Shown here in pieces: positions 1 through 9,420 of a stretch of 64,000 bases of DNA. Source of the DNA: ASV31 sp965229765 (lineage in GTDB: Bacteria > Pseudomonadota > Alphaproteobacteria > Rhodobacterales > Rhodobacteraceae); assembly GCA_965229765.1 (NCBI GenBank), contig CBDDJT010000002.1:620001-684000 (forward strand). The letters run 5' to 3'. A program made the position numbers and the translations under genes. Position 1 is the stretch's first letter, and every line of letters begins with the position of its first letter. The notes beneath the pieces are model-generated. The model did no database searches. It had not been told where the DNA came from and saw only the letters and a list, made by a program, of their open reading frames with translations.

Positions 1-834
1 CATGTCCATCGTCATCTCTTCCATGCCGCCGGCGGGCTTTATGCTGATGCCGCCGGTGTCAAAGACCACGCCCTTGCCCACCAGGGCCAGCGGCGCGTCA
101 CCCTTCTTGCCGCCGTTCCACGACATCACGACCACCTTCGAGGGGCTTTCGCTGCCCTGCCCCACGGCCAGCAGCGTGCGCATCCCGAGCTTTTCAAGTT
201 CGGGCTCGTCCAGCACCTCGACCTCGACGCCCAGATCGCGCAGCGCCTCCAGCCTTGTGGCGAACTCGGTGGTGGTCAGGACGTTGGCCGGGCAGTTCAC
301 CAGATCTCGGGTGAAGAACACGCCTTCGGCCAGCGCCTGCACCTGATCGGCGGCGGGGCGCAACTCGTCGGGTTTCGACACCATCAGCGTGACCGCGCCG
401 GGGGCGTCGGCGGGCTTGGATTTCATCTCGGCATAGGCATAGGCGCGCAGGGTCAGGCCCAGAAGCACCTGATCGGCGCGGGGGCGGTTGCCCGCCATCA
501 CCAGCACGGGCTTGGACCTGGCCGCCCTGGCCAGCGCCACGCCCGCCGCGCGGGCGGTGGCGGCATCGGCGCGGCGCGGCAGGCGCAGGGCCAGAACGGC
601 CTCGGCGGCCATGCCGGCGGGAAAGGCAAGCTCGGCCAGGTCACCGTCCTTCATCTCGGCAAAGGACGGCGCGGCGATCAGGCGCTCCAGCGCGCCGCGG
701 GTCAGACGGTTCACCCGGCGCCCGGCGGCGTCAAGCTTGCCATCCTCGGCCACAAGGACGGCGACTCGGCCTTCGAAGCCGGCAATGGCGTCGAGGTCGG
801 TTTCCGCGATCTCGGCTGGAATGGGCGTGGTCAT
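1..834 (-). CDS. pepA: Leucyl aminopeptidase (M17), N-terminal part
   Basis: Cytosolic two-metal aminopeptidase that removes N-terminal residues from peptides. Only the first 278 codons lie in the window; the gene runs off the left edge with no stop. The N-terminal half is the poorly conserved M17 regulatory domain. The catalytic domain begins near residue 170, and the start of the metal-binding core 'VGKGVVFDTGGISIKP' is visible near residue 257, with the metal-ligand Lys and Asp present. The remaining ligands and the bicarbonate-site Arg would lie outside the window. The ATG is preceded by GGGAGA about 6 bases upstream. It is divergent from lptD with 127 bp between the starts, so the two promoters share that gap. 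Family assignment is firm; PepA/PepB subtyping is not possible from this fragment. Confidence 0.93.
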   Translation of the reverse strand, partial: MTTPIPAEIAETDLDAIAGFEGRVAVLVAEDGKLDAAGRRVNRLTRGALERLIAAPSFAEMKDGDLAELAFPAGMAAEAVLALRLPRRADAATARAAGVALARAARSKPVLVMAGNRPRADQVLLGLTLRAYAYAEMKSKPADAPGAVTLMVSKPDELRPAADQVQALAEGVFFTRDLVNCPANVLTTTEFATRLEALRDLGVEVEVLDEPELEKLGMRTLLAVGQGSESPSKVVVMSWNGGKKGDAPLALVGKGVVFDTGGISIKPAGGMEEMTMDM

Positions 835-961
835 GGGCGTCTCCCTTGCATTTGTCCCGTATGTGGTAGTGCTCGGCCCCCCGAAAGGCCAGATATGAGT
901 TTTCCCTGCCCGGCCGATCCGCTAGTCTTTACCGAACACAGACGGGGCGGAGGCCGGGGAC

Positions 962-3079
962 TTGGCCGCATCAGGCAGGCAGCGAGGCGGACGGCGGCGC
1001 GGCGCGTGGCGCGCGCTGATGCTGGGCGCCGCGCTGGCCCTTGCCACACCCGCGATCGCCCAGCAGGCCCCCGCGACGCTGGTCGCCGACCGGCTGGAAC
1101 TGGGCACCGGAAACGTCATCGTGGCGGTCGGCAATGTCGAGGTCATCTTCGACGGCCAGCGCCTGCGGGCCAGCCGGGTGGAATACGACCGCACGACCGG
1201 CACGCTGAAGATAGAGGGGCCGATCACGCTGGTGGCCCGCGATGGCACCGTCATCACCGCCACCGCCGCCGAGCTGAGCGACGACCTGAGATCCGGCATC
1301 ATCGAAAGCGCCCGCATCGTGCTGGACGAGCAGATGCAGATCGCCGCCGTCGAGGGCCAGCGCGCCGAGGGCCGCTACAACCAGCTTTACAAGGTCACCG
1401 CGTCATCCTGCCGGGTGTGCGACGACGGCCCGCCGCTGTGGCAGGTGCGCGCGCGGCGCATGGTCCATGACGAAGAGGCCAAGCAGCTTTATTTCTACGA
1501 CGCCTTCTTCGACATCGGCGGCGTGCCGGTGATGTACCTGCCGCGCCTGCGCCTGCCCGATCCGACGCTGACACGCTCCACCGGGTTCCTCGTGCCGCGC
1601 TACACGCAAAGCACGATCCTTGGGCACGGGGTGAAGGTGCCCTATTTCGTGGTCATCAACGACCACTCGGACCTGACGTTCACACCCTATCTGGCCGAAA
1701 GGACCCTGACGCTGGAAACCCGCTACCGGCAGGCCTTCCGCACCGGCACGATCGAGGTGAACGGCGCGCTGTCCAGCGATGACGTCCTGCCGGGGCAGCT
1801 GCGCTGGTACATCGACGCCGAGGGCAGTTTCGCCCTGCCCTACGATTTCAACTTCAGCTTCGGGGCCGAGGTCGCGTCGGACAGCACCTATGCCTCTGAG
1901 TACGGCTATTCCGGCAGCGACTACCTGACGACCTTCGCCACGATCGACCGGACGCGGCGGCTGGACTACGTCGGCCTGAGCGCGACGACCTATCTGCCGC
2001 TGGCCACCACCGCCACGACGCAAAGCTTCGTGGGCAGCCTGACCTATGACCGGCGGTTCACCGCCGATCCGCTGGGCGGCGAATTGCGGCTTGGCTTCGA
2101 TCTCGAAGCGCCGGGGCCGGGCGTCGGCCAGGACGAGTTCCATGGCCATGCCGAGGTCGGCTGGCGGCGCGATTTCACCCTTGGCGCGGGCGTTCTGGCC
2201 GCCATCGAGGGACAGGTGGCCGCCGATTACTACAGGATGCGCCCGAGCTCTGGCCTTGCCAGCGATATCACCAACGTGGTGCCGGGCGCGGCCGCGGAAC
2301 TGCGCTGGCCGCTGTCGCGCGACACGGCGGCGGGCGGCACCGACGTGCTGGAGCCGGTGTTTCAGCTGGGCTGGTCGGGGACGCCGGGCACGGCGGTGCC
2401 CAACGAAGACAGCACGCTGGTGGAATTTGACGAGGGCAACCTGCTGGAATTGAGCCGCTTTCCCGGCGACGACGCCGTCGAGCAGGGCTTTCATGCCGCG
2501 CTTGGCCTTGGCTGGACCCGGTTCGACCCCCGCGGCTGGGAATTGCGCCTGTCGGCGGCGCGGGTGATCCGGGCCGACGATCTGGGCCAGTTCACGCAGG
2601 TCAGCGGGCTTGACGGGCTAAGTTCGGACTGGCTGGTGTCGGGCGGGGCCGATTTCGGCTGGTTCGACATCGCGGGACGGACGCTTTTCAATGACAGCCT
2701 GTCGGTGACCAAGGCCGCAACGCGGCTGGCCATGTCGCGCGGCGGGCTGTCGCTTGCGGCGGGCCACAGCTGGCAGCTGGCCGACGCCACCGAGGGGCGC
2801 ACCACCAACCTGTCCGAAGTGGTGGTCGAGGCCGGCTACAGCTTTACCCGGCACTGGCGCGGCAGCTTGGACTACCGCTATGACCTGACCGCCGGGCAGG
2901 CGTCGGAAACCGGGCTGGGCCTATACTATGACAACGAATGTCTCAGCATGGGATTGACCTGGGCGCAGCGCAATGTGATCTCGACCACGACGACGTCGGA
3001 CACCGAGATCGGCCTCAGCGTCAGCCTGAACGGCGTCGGCAACGACGGGCGCCCCTATCGCCGCGCATGCCGGATCTGA
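962..3079 (+). CDS. lptD: LPS-assembly protein LptD
   Basis: Outer-membrane beta-barrel that inserts lipopolysaccharide into the outer leaflet with LptE. The chosen TTG start has GGAGG about 9 bases upstream and gives an Arg-rich n-region, a hydrophobic core (ALMLGAALALA) and an Ala-x-Ala cleavage near residue 33. The first in-frame ATG, at 1019, would cut the signal peptide short. Residues 38-140 form the OstA/LptA-like periplasmic domain, with Cys at the 'SSCRVC' motif near 150. Residues from about 180 onward are the barrel, ending 'YRRACRI' with another Cys, consistent with a disulfide link between domains. At 705 residues it is shorter than the E. coli protein, as usual for alphaproteobacteria. 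First gene of an apparent operon with surA, pdxA and rsmA. Confidence 0.93.
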   Translation: MAASGRQRGGRRRGAWRALMLGAALALATPAIAQQAPATLVADRLELGTGNVIVAVGNVEVIFDGQRLRASRVEYDRTTGTLKIEGPITLVARDGTVITATAAELSDDLRSGIIESARIVLDEQMQIAAVEGQRAEGRYNQLYKVTASSCRVCDDGPPLWQVRARRMVHDEEAKQLYFYDAFFDIGGVPVMYLPRLRLPDPTLTRSTGFLVPRYTQSTILGHGVKVPYFVVINDHSDLTFTPYLAERTLTLETRYRQAFRTGTIEVNGALSSDDVLPGQLRWYIDAEGSFALPYDFNFSFGAEVASDSTYASEYGYSGSDYLTTFATIDRTRRLDYVGLSATTYLPLATTATTQSFVGSLTYDRRFTADPLGGELRLGFDLEAPGPGVGQDEFHGHAEVGWRRDFTLGAGVLAAIEGQVAADYYRMRPSSGLASDITNVVPGAAAELRWPLSRDTAAGGTDVLEPVFQLGWSGTPGTAVPNEDSTLVEFDEGNLLELSRFPGDDAVEQGFHAALGLGWTRFDPRGWELRLSAARVIRADDLGQFTQVSGLDGLSSDWLVSGGADFGWFDIAGRTLFNDSLSVTKAATRLAMSRGGLSLAAGHSWQLADATEGRTTNLSEVVVEAGYSFTRHWRGSLDYRYDLTAGQASETGLGLYYDNECLSMGLTWAQRNVISTTTTSDTEIGLSVSLNGVGNDGRPYRRACRI

Positions 3080-3106
3080 GATCAACCAGCAACGGATGAG
3101 ATACCC

Positions 3107-4336
3107 ATGCGACTGACCGTTTTTCGCCCGCTTTGCCGATTGGCCATTGTGGCCGCGCTAGGCGCGATGCCGGTGACCGCCGCCGCACAGGGCCTGTTCG
3201 AGGCCGTGGCGCGGGTCAACGACCGGGTGGTCACGACATTCGAGCACGAGCAGCGCATCGCCTTCTATGAGGCGCTGAACGCCCCCGGCGACCTGCCGGA
3301 TTTCTCGCTGGAGACGCTGATCGATGAGCGCCTTCAGCAGGACGCGGCGGCACAGATGGGCATCGAAGCGACCCCGGAGCAGGTCATCGCCGGGATGGAG
3401 GAATTCGCCGGGCGCGGAAACCTGACGCTGGAAGGTCTGGTCGAGGCGCTGGCCGAAGAGGGCGTCGCGCGCGAGACCTTCGAGGAATTCGTGCGCGTCG
3501 GGCTTGTCTGGCGCGAGGTGGTCGGCGCCCGGTTCGGCCCGCAATCGCAGGTGACAGAGGCCGAGGTGGACCGCGCCATCGCGCTGGGCGCCGCCGAGGG
3601 GGGCGTGCGTGTCCTGCTGTCAGAGGTCATCCTGCCCGCCACCGACGAGCGCCAGCGCGCCGCGGCGCGGGCGCTGGCCGTCGACATTGCCGAAATCACC
3701 AGCATCGACCAGTTCTCGGCGGCGGCGCGCAACTATTCTGCCTCGAACAGCCGGACCCGCGGCGGACGGCTGGACTGGCTGCCGCTGGGCAACCTGCCGC
3801 CCGCGTTGCAGGGGATGGTCCTGACCATGCGCCCCGGCGAGGTGACGGACCCGATCCCGGTGCCGAACGCCATCGCGCTGTTCCAGTTCCGCGGCCTTCA
3901 GGAAACCGGCATCCCGAACCCCCAGACCGTGGCCGTGGAATTCGCCCGCTACTTCATTCCCGGCGGGCGGACCGAACAGGCGCTGGCAGAGGCGCGCAAG
4001 ATCGCCTCGCGGGTGGACACCTGCGACGACCTTTACGGCGTGGCGCAGGGCCAGCCCGCCGACCGGCTGCAACGCGACACCGTGCCCGCCAGCGACCTGT
4101 CGGGCGAGATCGCGCGCGAACTGGCGCGGCTTGACGACAACGAGATATCCACCAACCTCGTGACGGCCGACGGCCAGACGCTGATCCTTCTGATGCTTTG
4201 CGGACGCACGCAGGCGCTGGAGGAAGAGGTGTCGCGCGAACAGATCCGGGACAACCTGTTCAACCAGCGGCTGGCCTCTTACGCCACGGGATTCCTTGCC
4301 GAACTGCGCGCCGACGCGGTGATCGAATACCAATGA
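3107..4336 (+). CDS. surA: SurA-like periplasmic peptidyl-prolyl isomerase/chaperone
   Basis: Predicted periplasmic chaperone that escorts beta-barrel proteins to the BAM complex. A signal peptide occupies residues 1-28, ending 'VTAAAQ'. Residues 30-150 match the SurA N-terminal chaperone region ('ARVNDRVVTTFEHEQR'). One parvulin-type domain follows at about 170-270 ('RGGRLDWLPLGNLPPALQ', 'MRPGEVTDPI'), compared with two in E. coli SurA. At 409 residues it fits the alphaproteobacterial form. It sits 27 bp after lptD, whose product is a classic SurA client, and its stop overlaps the pdxA start (ATGA), so translational coupling is likely. Isomerase activity is not established from sequence alone. 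Confidence 0.9.
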   Translation: MRLTVFRPLCRLAIVAALGAMPVTAAAQGLFEAVARVNDRVVTTFEHEQRIAFYEALNAPGDLPDFSLETLIDERLQQDAAAQMGIEATPEQVIAGMEEFAGRGNLTLEGLVEALAEEGVARETFEEFVRVGLVWREVVGARFGPQSQVTEAEVDRAIALGAAEGGVRVLLSEVILPATDERQRAAARALAVDIAEITSIDQFSAAARNYSASNSRTRGGRLDWLPLGNLPPALQGMVLTMRPGEVTDPIPVPNAIALFQFRGLQETGIPNPQTVAVEFARYFIPGGRTEQALAEARKIASRVDTCDDLYGVAQGQPADRLQRDTVPASDLSGEIARELARLDDNEISTNLVTADGQTLILLMLCGRTQALEEEVSREQIRDNLFNQRLASYATGFLAELRADAVIEYQ

Positions 4337-5310
4337 CCGTCGCCCCCGTCGCGCTGACCTGCGGCGACCCGGCGGGTATCGGGCCCGAACTTGCCGCCCG
4401 TGCCCGGGAAACGCTGGGGGACGCGCTGCCGTTCTTCTGGATCGGCGATCCGCGGCACCTGCCGCAGGGCACGCCCGTTGCAGAGATCACCGCGCCCGAT
4501 CAGGCCGCCGCCGCCCTGCCCCGCGGCCTGCCGGTGCTGGAGCACTCCTTTCCACGACCCGCCGTGCCGGGCGTGCCCGACCCCGAAAATGCGCAAGGCG
4601 TGATCGACGTGATCGCCCGCGCCGTGGCATTGGCGCAAAGCGGGGCCGCCGGCGCGATCTGCACCGCGCCCATCCACAAGAAGGCCCTGAAGGACGGCGC
4701 GGGGTTCGCCTATCCCGGCCATACCGAATACCTGGCCGCCCTGGCGGGCATCGACCGGGTGGTGATGATGCTGGCCTGCGCGGACCTTCGCGTGGTGCCC
4801 GCGACCATCCACATCCCGCTGGCAGAGGTGCCCGCGGCGCTGACCCCCGACCTGCTGGAGGCGACGCTGCGGATCACCGAGGCGGGGCTGCGCCGCGATT
4901 TCGGGCTGGCAGCGCCGCGCATCGCGGTGGCGGGGCTGAACCCGCACGCGGGCGAAGGCGGCACCATGGGCCGCGAGGAGATAGAGGTGATCGCCCCCGT
5001 GCTGGACCGGCTGCGCGCACAGGGCATGGATCTGCGCGGACCGCTTTCGGCCGATACGCTGTTTCACGCGGGCGCGCGCACGAGCTATGACGCGGCGGTC
5101 TGCATGTATCACGATCAGGCGCTGATCCCGATAAAGACCATCGATTTCGCGGGCGGCGTCAACGTCACGCTGGGTTTGCCCTTCGTGCGAACCTCGCCCG
5201 ACCACGGCACCGCGCATGACATCGCGGGCAAGGGTCTGGCCGACCCCTCCAGCCTGATCGCGGCATTGCGCATGGCCGCGCGGATGGCCGCCGCCCGGTC
5301 CGCGGCATGA
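4333..5310 (+). CDS. pdxA: 4-hydroxythreonine-4-phosphate dehydrogenase
   Basis: NAD-dependent oxidation of 4-phosphohydroxy-L-threonine in DXP-dependent pyridoxal phosphate synthesis; cytosolic homodimer. The three metal-binding His motifs are all present: 'PGHTEYLA', 'GLNPHAGEGG' and 'CMYHDQALIP'. The N-terminus 'VALTCGDPAGIGPELAA' is the family signature. The ATG at 4333 overlaps the surA stop; an in-frame extension back to 4198 would lie inside surA and lacks family similarity, so it is rejected. The 325-residue product has normal length. Its stop overlaps the rsmA start (ATGA), as in the conserved surA-pdxA-rsmA order of proteobacteria. Confidence 0.95.
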   Translation: MTVAPVALTCGDPAGIGPELAARARETLGDALPFFWIGDPRHLPQGTPVAEITAPDQAAAALPRGLPVLEHSFPRPAVPGVPDPENAQGVIDVIARAVALAQSGAAGAICTAPIHKKALKDGAGFAYPGHTEYLAALAGIDRVVMMLACADLRVVPATIHIPLAEVPAALTPDLLEATLRITEAGLRRDFGLAAPRIAVAGLNPHAGEGGTMGREEIEVIAPVLDRLRAQGMDLRGPLSADTLFHAGARTSYDAAVCMYHDQALIPIKTIDFAGGVNVTLGLPFVRTSPDHGTAHDIAGKGLADPSSLIAALRMAARMAAARSAA

Positions 5311-6146
5311 GCGCCATCGACACCCTGCCCCCCTTGCGCCAGGTGATCTCCACCCACGGGCTGAGCGCGAAGAAGGCGCTGGGCCAGAACTTTCTTCTGG
5401 ACCTGAACCTGACGGCCAAGATCGCCCGGCGGGCTGGCGACCTGACCGGCTGCGACGTGCTGGAGGTGGGGCCGGGCCCCGGCGGGCTGACGCGCGGGCT
5501 GCTGGCCGAGGGCGCGCGACGCGTGCTGGCGGTGGAGCGGGACGCGCGCTGCCTGCCCGCGCTGGCCGAGATCGCGGACGCCTATCCCGGACGGCTGAGC
5601 GTGATCGAAGGGGACGCGCTAAAGGTAGACGTATTGGCCCATCTGGCGCCACCCGTCAGGATCGTCTCTAACCTGCCCTACAACGTCGGCACCGAACTTC
5701 TGGTGCGCTGGCTGACGCCCGAGGTCTGGCCGCCCTTCTGGCAAAGCCTGACGCTGATGTTCCAGCGCGAGGTCGCGGAAAGGATCGTGGCCGCGCCCGG
5801 CGACAAGGCGTATGGGCGCCTGTCGATCCTTGCGCAATGGCGCTGCGACGCGCGCATCGTGATGGAGCTGCCGCCAGAGGCCTTCACCCCGCCGCCCAAG
5901 GTCCGATCGGCCGTGGTGCACCTGACCCAGCGCGACGCGCCGCGCGCACCGGCCGATCCCGCTGTCCTGTCACGGGTGGTCGCCGCGGCATTCGGGCAGC
6001 GGCGCAAGATGCTGAGATCCAGCCTGCGCGGGCTGGTCCCGGACATCGAGACGCGCATAAACGCCGCGGGGCTTGACCCCACGGCGCGCGCCGAAACGGT
6101 ATCGATCGAGGGGTTCTGCGCGCTGGCCCGCGAACTGGCGGGCTGA
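5307..6146 (+). CDS. rsmA: 16S rRNA (adenine1518/1519-N6)-dimethyltransferase
   Basis: SAM-dependent dimethylation of the two adjacent adenines in the 3' terminal hairpin of 16S rRNA (KsgA), a late small-subunit maturation step. Visible motifs are 'KALGQNFLLD' at the N-terminus, the SAM-binding 'VLEVGPGPGGLT', an acidic residue at the end of strand 2 in 'VLAVERD', and the catalytic 'SNLPYNV' motif. The C-terminal rRNA-contacting domain is complete ('FGQRRKMLRSSLRG'). The 279-residue length is typical. Translation is likely coupled to pdxA through ATGA. It ends 9 bp before the convergent DUF4167 gene. Confidence 0.96.
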   Translation: MSAIDTLPPLRQVISTHGLSAKKALGQNFLLDLNLTAKIARRAGDLTGCDVLEVGPGPGGLTRGLLAEGARRVLAVERDARCLPALAEIADAYPGRLSVIEGDALKVDVLAHLAPPVRIVSNLPYNVGTELLVRWLTPEVWPPFWQSLTLMFQREVAERIVAAPGDKAYGRLSILAQWRCDARIVMELPPEAFTPPPKVRSAVVHLTQRDAPRAPADPAVLSRVVAAAFGQRRKMLRSSLRGLVPDIETRINAAGLDPTARAETVSIEGFCALARELAG

Positions 6147-6154
6147 CGCCGCGG

Positions 6155-6754
6155 CTATTCGGCCGCCTTGGCCTCTGTCTCCGGGCCGGCACCGCCAGCC
6201 TCGGGGCCGCTGCCGGCCTCTGGCGCGTCGCCGCCCGCGTCCTGCGCCTTGGCGCGGCCACGGCCTCGGGGACGCCGCGGCTTGGGCGCGCTGGCTTCCG
6301 GCGTTTCGACCAGCCCGCTGTCGCCCTGGTCGTCCTGCACGTCGATCACGTCCACCGTAGAGGGCACGGTGCCGCTGTCTTGCGCGGCCTCCTGCTGCCC
6401 CTCATCGGCATCGCTCGACTGCCCGTCGCGCTGCGGCCGGTCGTTCTGCTGGCGCGGCTGGTTCTGCTGGTTCTGCTGCGCTTCCTGCTGCTCGCGGCGC
6501 GCTTCCTGCTCGCGCATCGCCTCTCCCAGCATGCGCGTGTAGTGCTCGGCATGTTGCTGGAAGTTTTCGGCCGCCACCCTGTCGTTCGACAGCGTCGCGT
6601 CACGGGCAAGCTGGGTGTACTTGTCGATGATCTGCTGGGGGGTGCCACGCACCTTGCCCTCGGGCCCCGAGCTATCGAACACACGGTTTACGATGTTGCC
6701 GACCGAGCGGCTGCGGTTCGACTTCGACCGCGAACGTGATTTGGAGGATCTCAT
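6155..6754 (-). CDS. DUF4167 domain protein
   Basis: Uncharacterised alphaproteobacterial protein. The start is set at ATG 6754, where the product begins with the family-typical basic 'MRSSKSRSRSKSNRSRSVG'; a longer in-frame extension to 6910 shows no such character. The conserved DUF4167 domain covers about residues 1-85, with 'GTPQQIIDKYTQLARDA' and 'NFQQHAEHYTRML'. The remainder is low complexity: a Gln/Arg-rich stretch, then an acidic and Pro/Arg-rich tail ('KPRRPRGRGRAKAQ'). The basic N-terminus suggests nucleic acid or ribosome contact, but that is inference. It lies downstream of prfA-prmC, its usual place in alphaproteobacteria, though 213 bp separate it from prmC, so it probably has its own promoter. 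Confidence 0.88.
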   Translation of the reverse strand: MRSSKSRSRSKSNRSRSVGNIVNRVFDSSGPEGKVRGTPQQIIDKYTQLARDATLSNDRVAAENFQQHAEHYTRMLGEAMREQEARREQQEAQQNQQNQPRQQNDRPQRDGQSSDADEGQQEAAQDSGTVPSTVDVIDVQDDQGDSGLVETPEASAPKPRRPRGRGRAKAQDAGGDAPEAGSGPEAGGAGPETEAKAAE

Positions 6755-6967
6755 ATGGTCTTTCGTCCAGCCTATATCTGTCGTCGCCTTCACTTGCGTG
6801 CACCAAATCCCCGGTGCGAAGAGTGCGGATAGGCGATTTCCGGCTATTGCGCAGCGGAACGCGAAAGCATTCCGCGCTGCGTTGCAAACGACTAACCACG
6901 GGCGCGCCATGCTTACAAGAGAAAAAACGGCCGATTACGCCGTAAGCGTCCTATTGCGGCAGCAGGG

Positions 6968-7804
6968 TCACGATTGTGGCCGCCGAACCGCAATAACGCG
7001 GTCCCTTCCATCAAGGTCGGGATGGACGACCGGCGCGTCAAGGCCCGCGGCGCGAAAGATGTCGCAGACGGCTGCGGCCTGCGTCGGCCCGATCTCGACC
7101 ATCAGTCGCCCGCCCGGCGCCAGATGCGCCAGTGCGCCGGCCGCGATGGCGCGATAGGCGGCCAGCCCGTCACCACCGGGGGTCAGCGCAAGGCGGGGCT
7201 CCCACAGGCGGACCTCGGGGGACAGGCCCGGCATCTCGTCGGCGGCGATATAGGGCGGGTTGGACACGATCAGGTCAAAGCTGCCGCTGACCGCCTGCCA
7301 CCAGTCCGACAGCATGAATCCGGCACGCTCGGACAGGGCCAGCGCGCGGGCATTGCCGCGCGCCACCTCCAGCGCGGGGGGCGAGATGTCGGTGCCAAGG
7401 CCGGTGGCGCCCGGACATTCGGCAAGCACGCTCAGAAGGATCGCGCCCGTGCCCGTGCCCAGGTCCAGCATCCGCGAAACCGGCCCGGAAAGCGCAAGCT
7501 CTACCAGGCGCTCGGTCTCTGGCCGGGGGTCCAGCACATCGGGCGTGACGCGGAACACGTGCCCCCAGAAGGCCCGGCGCCCGGTGATCTGGGCCACGGG
7601 CTGGCGCGCCGCGCGGGCGGCCACGGCGGCCTCCAGCCGGGCGCGTGCGGCCGGTGGCACCGGATCGGGCAGCGCCAGCGTCAGCCGCCCCCGCTCCACC
7701 CCCAGGGCGTGGGCCAGCAGGGCCCGCGCGTCGCGCGCCGGGTCGGGCACGCCCGCGGCGGCCAGCGCCCGAACCGCATCGGCCAGCGCCTGCGTTCCGG
7801 TCAC
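6968..7804 (-). CDS. prmC: Peptide chain release factor N5-glutamine methyltransferase
   Basis: Methylates the Gln of the GGQ motif of release factors RF1 and RF2 using SAM. The catalytic domain shows 'DLGTGTGAILLSVLAE' for SAM binding and the signature 'IVSNPPYIAADE', where the NPPY motif holds the substrate glutamine. Residues 1-75 form the helical N-terminal substrate-recognition domain. The GTG start at 7804 overlaps the expected TGA stop of prfA at 7801-7803 (GTGA), giving a 278-residue product of normal length. As the sequence stands, a frameshift in prfA makes this frame continuous with the upstream gene; I treat that as an error and annotate prmC separately. Confidence 0.93.
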   Translation of the reverse strand: MTGTQALADAVRALAAAGVPDPARDARALLAHALGVERGRLTLALPDPVPPAARARLEAAVAARAARQPVAQITGRRAFWGHVFRVTPDVLDPRPETERLVELALSGPVSRMLDLGTGTGAILLSVLAECPGATGLGTDISPPALEVARGNARALALSERAGFMLSDWWQAVSGSFDLIVSNPPYIAADEMPGLSPEVRLWEPRLALTPGGDGLAAYRAIAAGALAHLAPGGRLMVEIGPTQAAAVCDIFRAAGLDAPVVHPDLDGRDRVIAVRRPQS

Positions 7805-8851
7805 GCGTCCATCTCGGCCAGCAGGCTGGCCTGATCGTCGGAAATCAGCGCGTCGATGATCTCTTCCAGATCGCCCTGCATCACCTGGTCCAGCTTGTAG
7901 AGCGTCAGGCCGATGCGGTGGTCCCGTCATCCTGCCCTGCGGAAAGTTGTAGGTCCGGATACGCTCCGACCGGTCGCCGCTGCCAACCTGGCTTTTCCGG
8001 TCGGCGGCGCGTTCCGACGCGGCGCGGGCGCGTTCCATGTCATAGAGTTTCGCACGCAGCACCTGCATGGCGATGGCGCGGTTCTGGTGCTGCGACTTCT
8101 CGGAACTCGTCACGACGATACCGGTCGGCAGGTGCGTGATGCGCACCGCGGAATCGGTGGTGTTGACGTGCTGGCCGCCCGCCCCGCTGGCGCGCATGGT
8201 GTCGATGCGCAGATCGTTCTGGTCGATCGCGACGTCCACCTCCTCTGCCTCTGGCAGGACAGCGACGGTGGCGGCCGAAGTGTGGATGCGTCCGCCCGAT
8301 TCCGTTTCGGGCACGCGCTGCACCCTGTGCACGCCCGATTCGTACTTCAGCCGGGCAAAGACGCCCTCGCCCTGCACGGTCATCACCGCGTCCCGGATGC
8401 CGCCAAGCTCTGTCTCGGTGTGCTCGATCATCTCTGTCCGCCAGCCCCGGCGTTCGGCATAGCGCTGGTACATGCGCAGAAGGTCTCCCGCGAACAGCGC
8501 CGCCTCTTCGCCGCCGGTTCCGGGGCGGATTTCGACGATCGCGGCGCGGGCGTCTGCGGCATCCTTGGGCAGCAACGCCACCCGCAGCGCATCCTCGACC
8601 TCTGGCATCCGGGCGCGCAGAACCGGCAGTTCGTCCTCGGCCAGCGCCTTCATCTCGGGGTCCGACAGCATCGCCTCGGCCTCGGCGATATCGTCCAGCA
8701 AGCCGCGGTATTCGGCGATCTGGGTCACCACCGGGCGCAGATCGGCGTACTCGCGGCCAAGCGCCGCTATATCGCCGGTTCCGGCCGACATCTGCGCCTC
8801 GATGTACTCGAAGCGCTGGGTGATCTGGGCAAGTTTGTCGAGGGGCACCAT
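7801..8851 (-). CDS. prfA: Peptide chain release factor 1, with an apparent +1 frameshift
   Basis: RF1 recognises UAA and UAG and triggers peptide release. The PxT codon-recognition motif (as PET in 'RVPETESGGR') and the catalytic 'GAGGQHVN' are present. The frame is normal to 'RTYNFPQGRMT'. There a run of three C on the + strand (7923-7925) appears to hold one base too many. With one removed, the product continues 'DHRIGLTLYKLDQVMQG' and ends 'LLAEMDA' with TGA at 7801-7803, giving the expected 349 residues. As written, the frame skips this stop and reads into prmC, producing a false 627-codon fusion. RF1 is essential, so a sequence error is the likeliest explanation. Overlaps prmC by GTGA. 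Confidence 0.9.
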
Positions 8852-8911
8852 GCGCGGGGTGTTGCCGAAAGGCGCGCGACCGTCAAGGGCGACGCAAGCC
8901 GGTCGCGGCCG

Positions 8912-9382
8912 CTACGCCCGCGGATCGAAGGCCCGCAGCCAGGCATCTGTGCGGGCGCGGTTCACGCCCAGGTCCGAGCCGCCGAAGCGCAGCCGCGACA
9001 GGATCGCAAGGGTCGAGCGGTCTGGCCCAAGCGCCAGCGCCTCGACGGTCATGTAATCGGGGAACCCCCACCATTTCGTGCGCGCGATGTAGGTGATGCG
9101 CCCCTCGGCCGTGCTTCCGGCCAGCCGGGTGACGCGCGGCTGGGCCATGGCGAAGGCGTCGAAGGTGACGATGAGGTCCTCGGGCGGCACCGGATAGACC
9201 GGAACCGGCCCGCCCTCTGCGGTGGGCACGTAACGGACACCTGCGGGGCCTGGATCCTCTGCGGCGACGGGATCGACATGCCATTGCGCGGGGTCGCTGG
9301 GCGCCAGCCGGACGTAGGCGACCACGCCAATGACCCCAAGCACTAGTACAATAAATACATATATCGACATCTTATTCATCAT
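8912..9382 (-). CDS. DUF1499 family membrane-anchored protein
   Basis: A single N-terminal transmembrane helix (residues about 5-24, 'SIYVFIVLVLGVIGVVAYV') is followed by a soluble domain matching DUF1499: 'RITYIARTKWWGFPDYMTV' and 'ILSRLRFGGSDLGVNRAR'. The function is unknown. The first ATG is used, with a weak AAGAGA upstream; the ATG four codons downstream is also possible. The first 80 bases of the gene are strikingly AT-rich for this genome (around 9340-9380), mostly because they encode the helix and include the promoter-proximal region. It lies between agmatinase and prfA on the same strand, 60 bp before prfA. Confidence 0.85.
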   Translation of the reverse strand: MMNKMSIYVFIVLVLGVIGVVAYVRLAPSDPAQWHVDPVAAEDPGPAGVRYVPTAEGGPVPVYPVPPEDLIVTFDAFAMAQPRVTRLAGSTAEGRITYIARTKWWGFPDYMTVEALALGPDRSTLAILSRLRFGGSDLGVNRARTDAWLRAFDPRA

Positions 9383-9420
9383 CCTGGCAGTTCTCTTTCA
9401 CATATCATGCAAAAGCGCGG

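Noticed and set aside
6968..8851. A single 627-codon frame joining RF1 and PrmC as a bifunctional protein
   Set aside because: The junction segment is not RF1-like, while removal of one base in a C run restores both normal termini and the usual overlapping stop and start.
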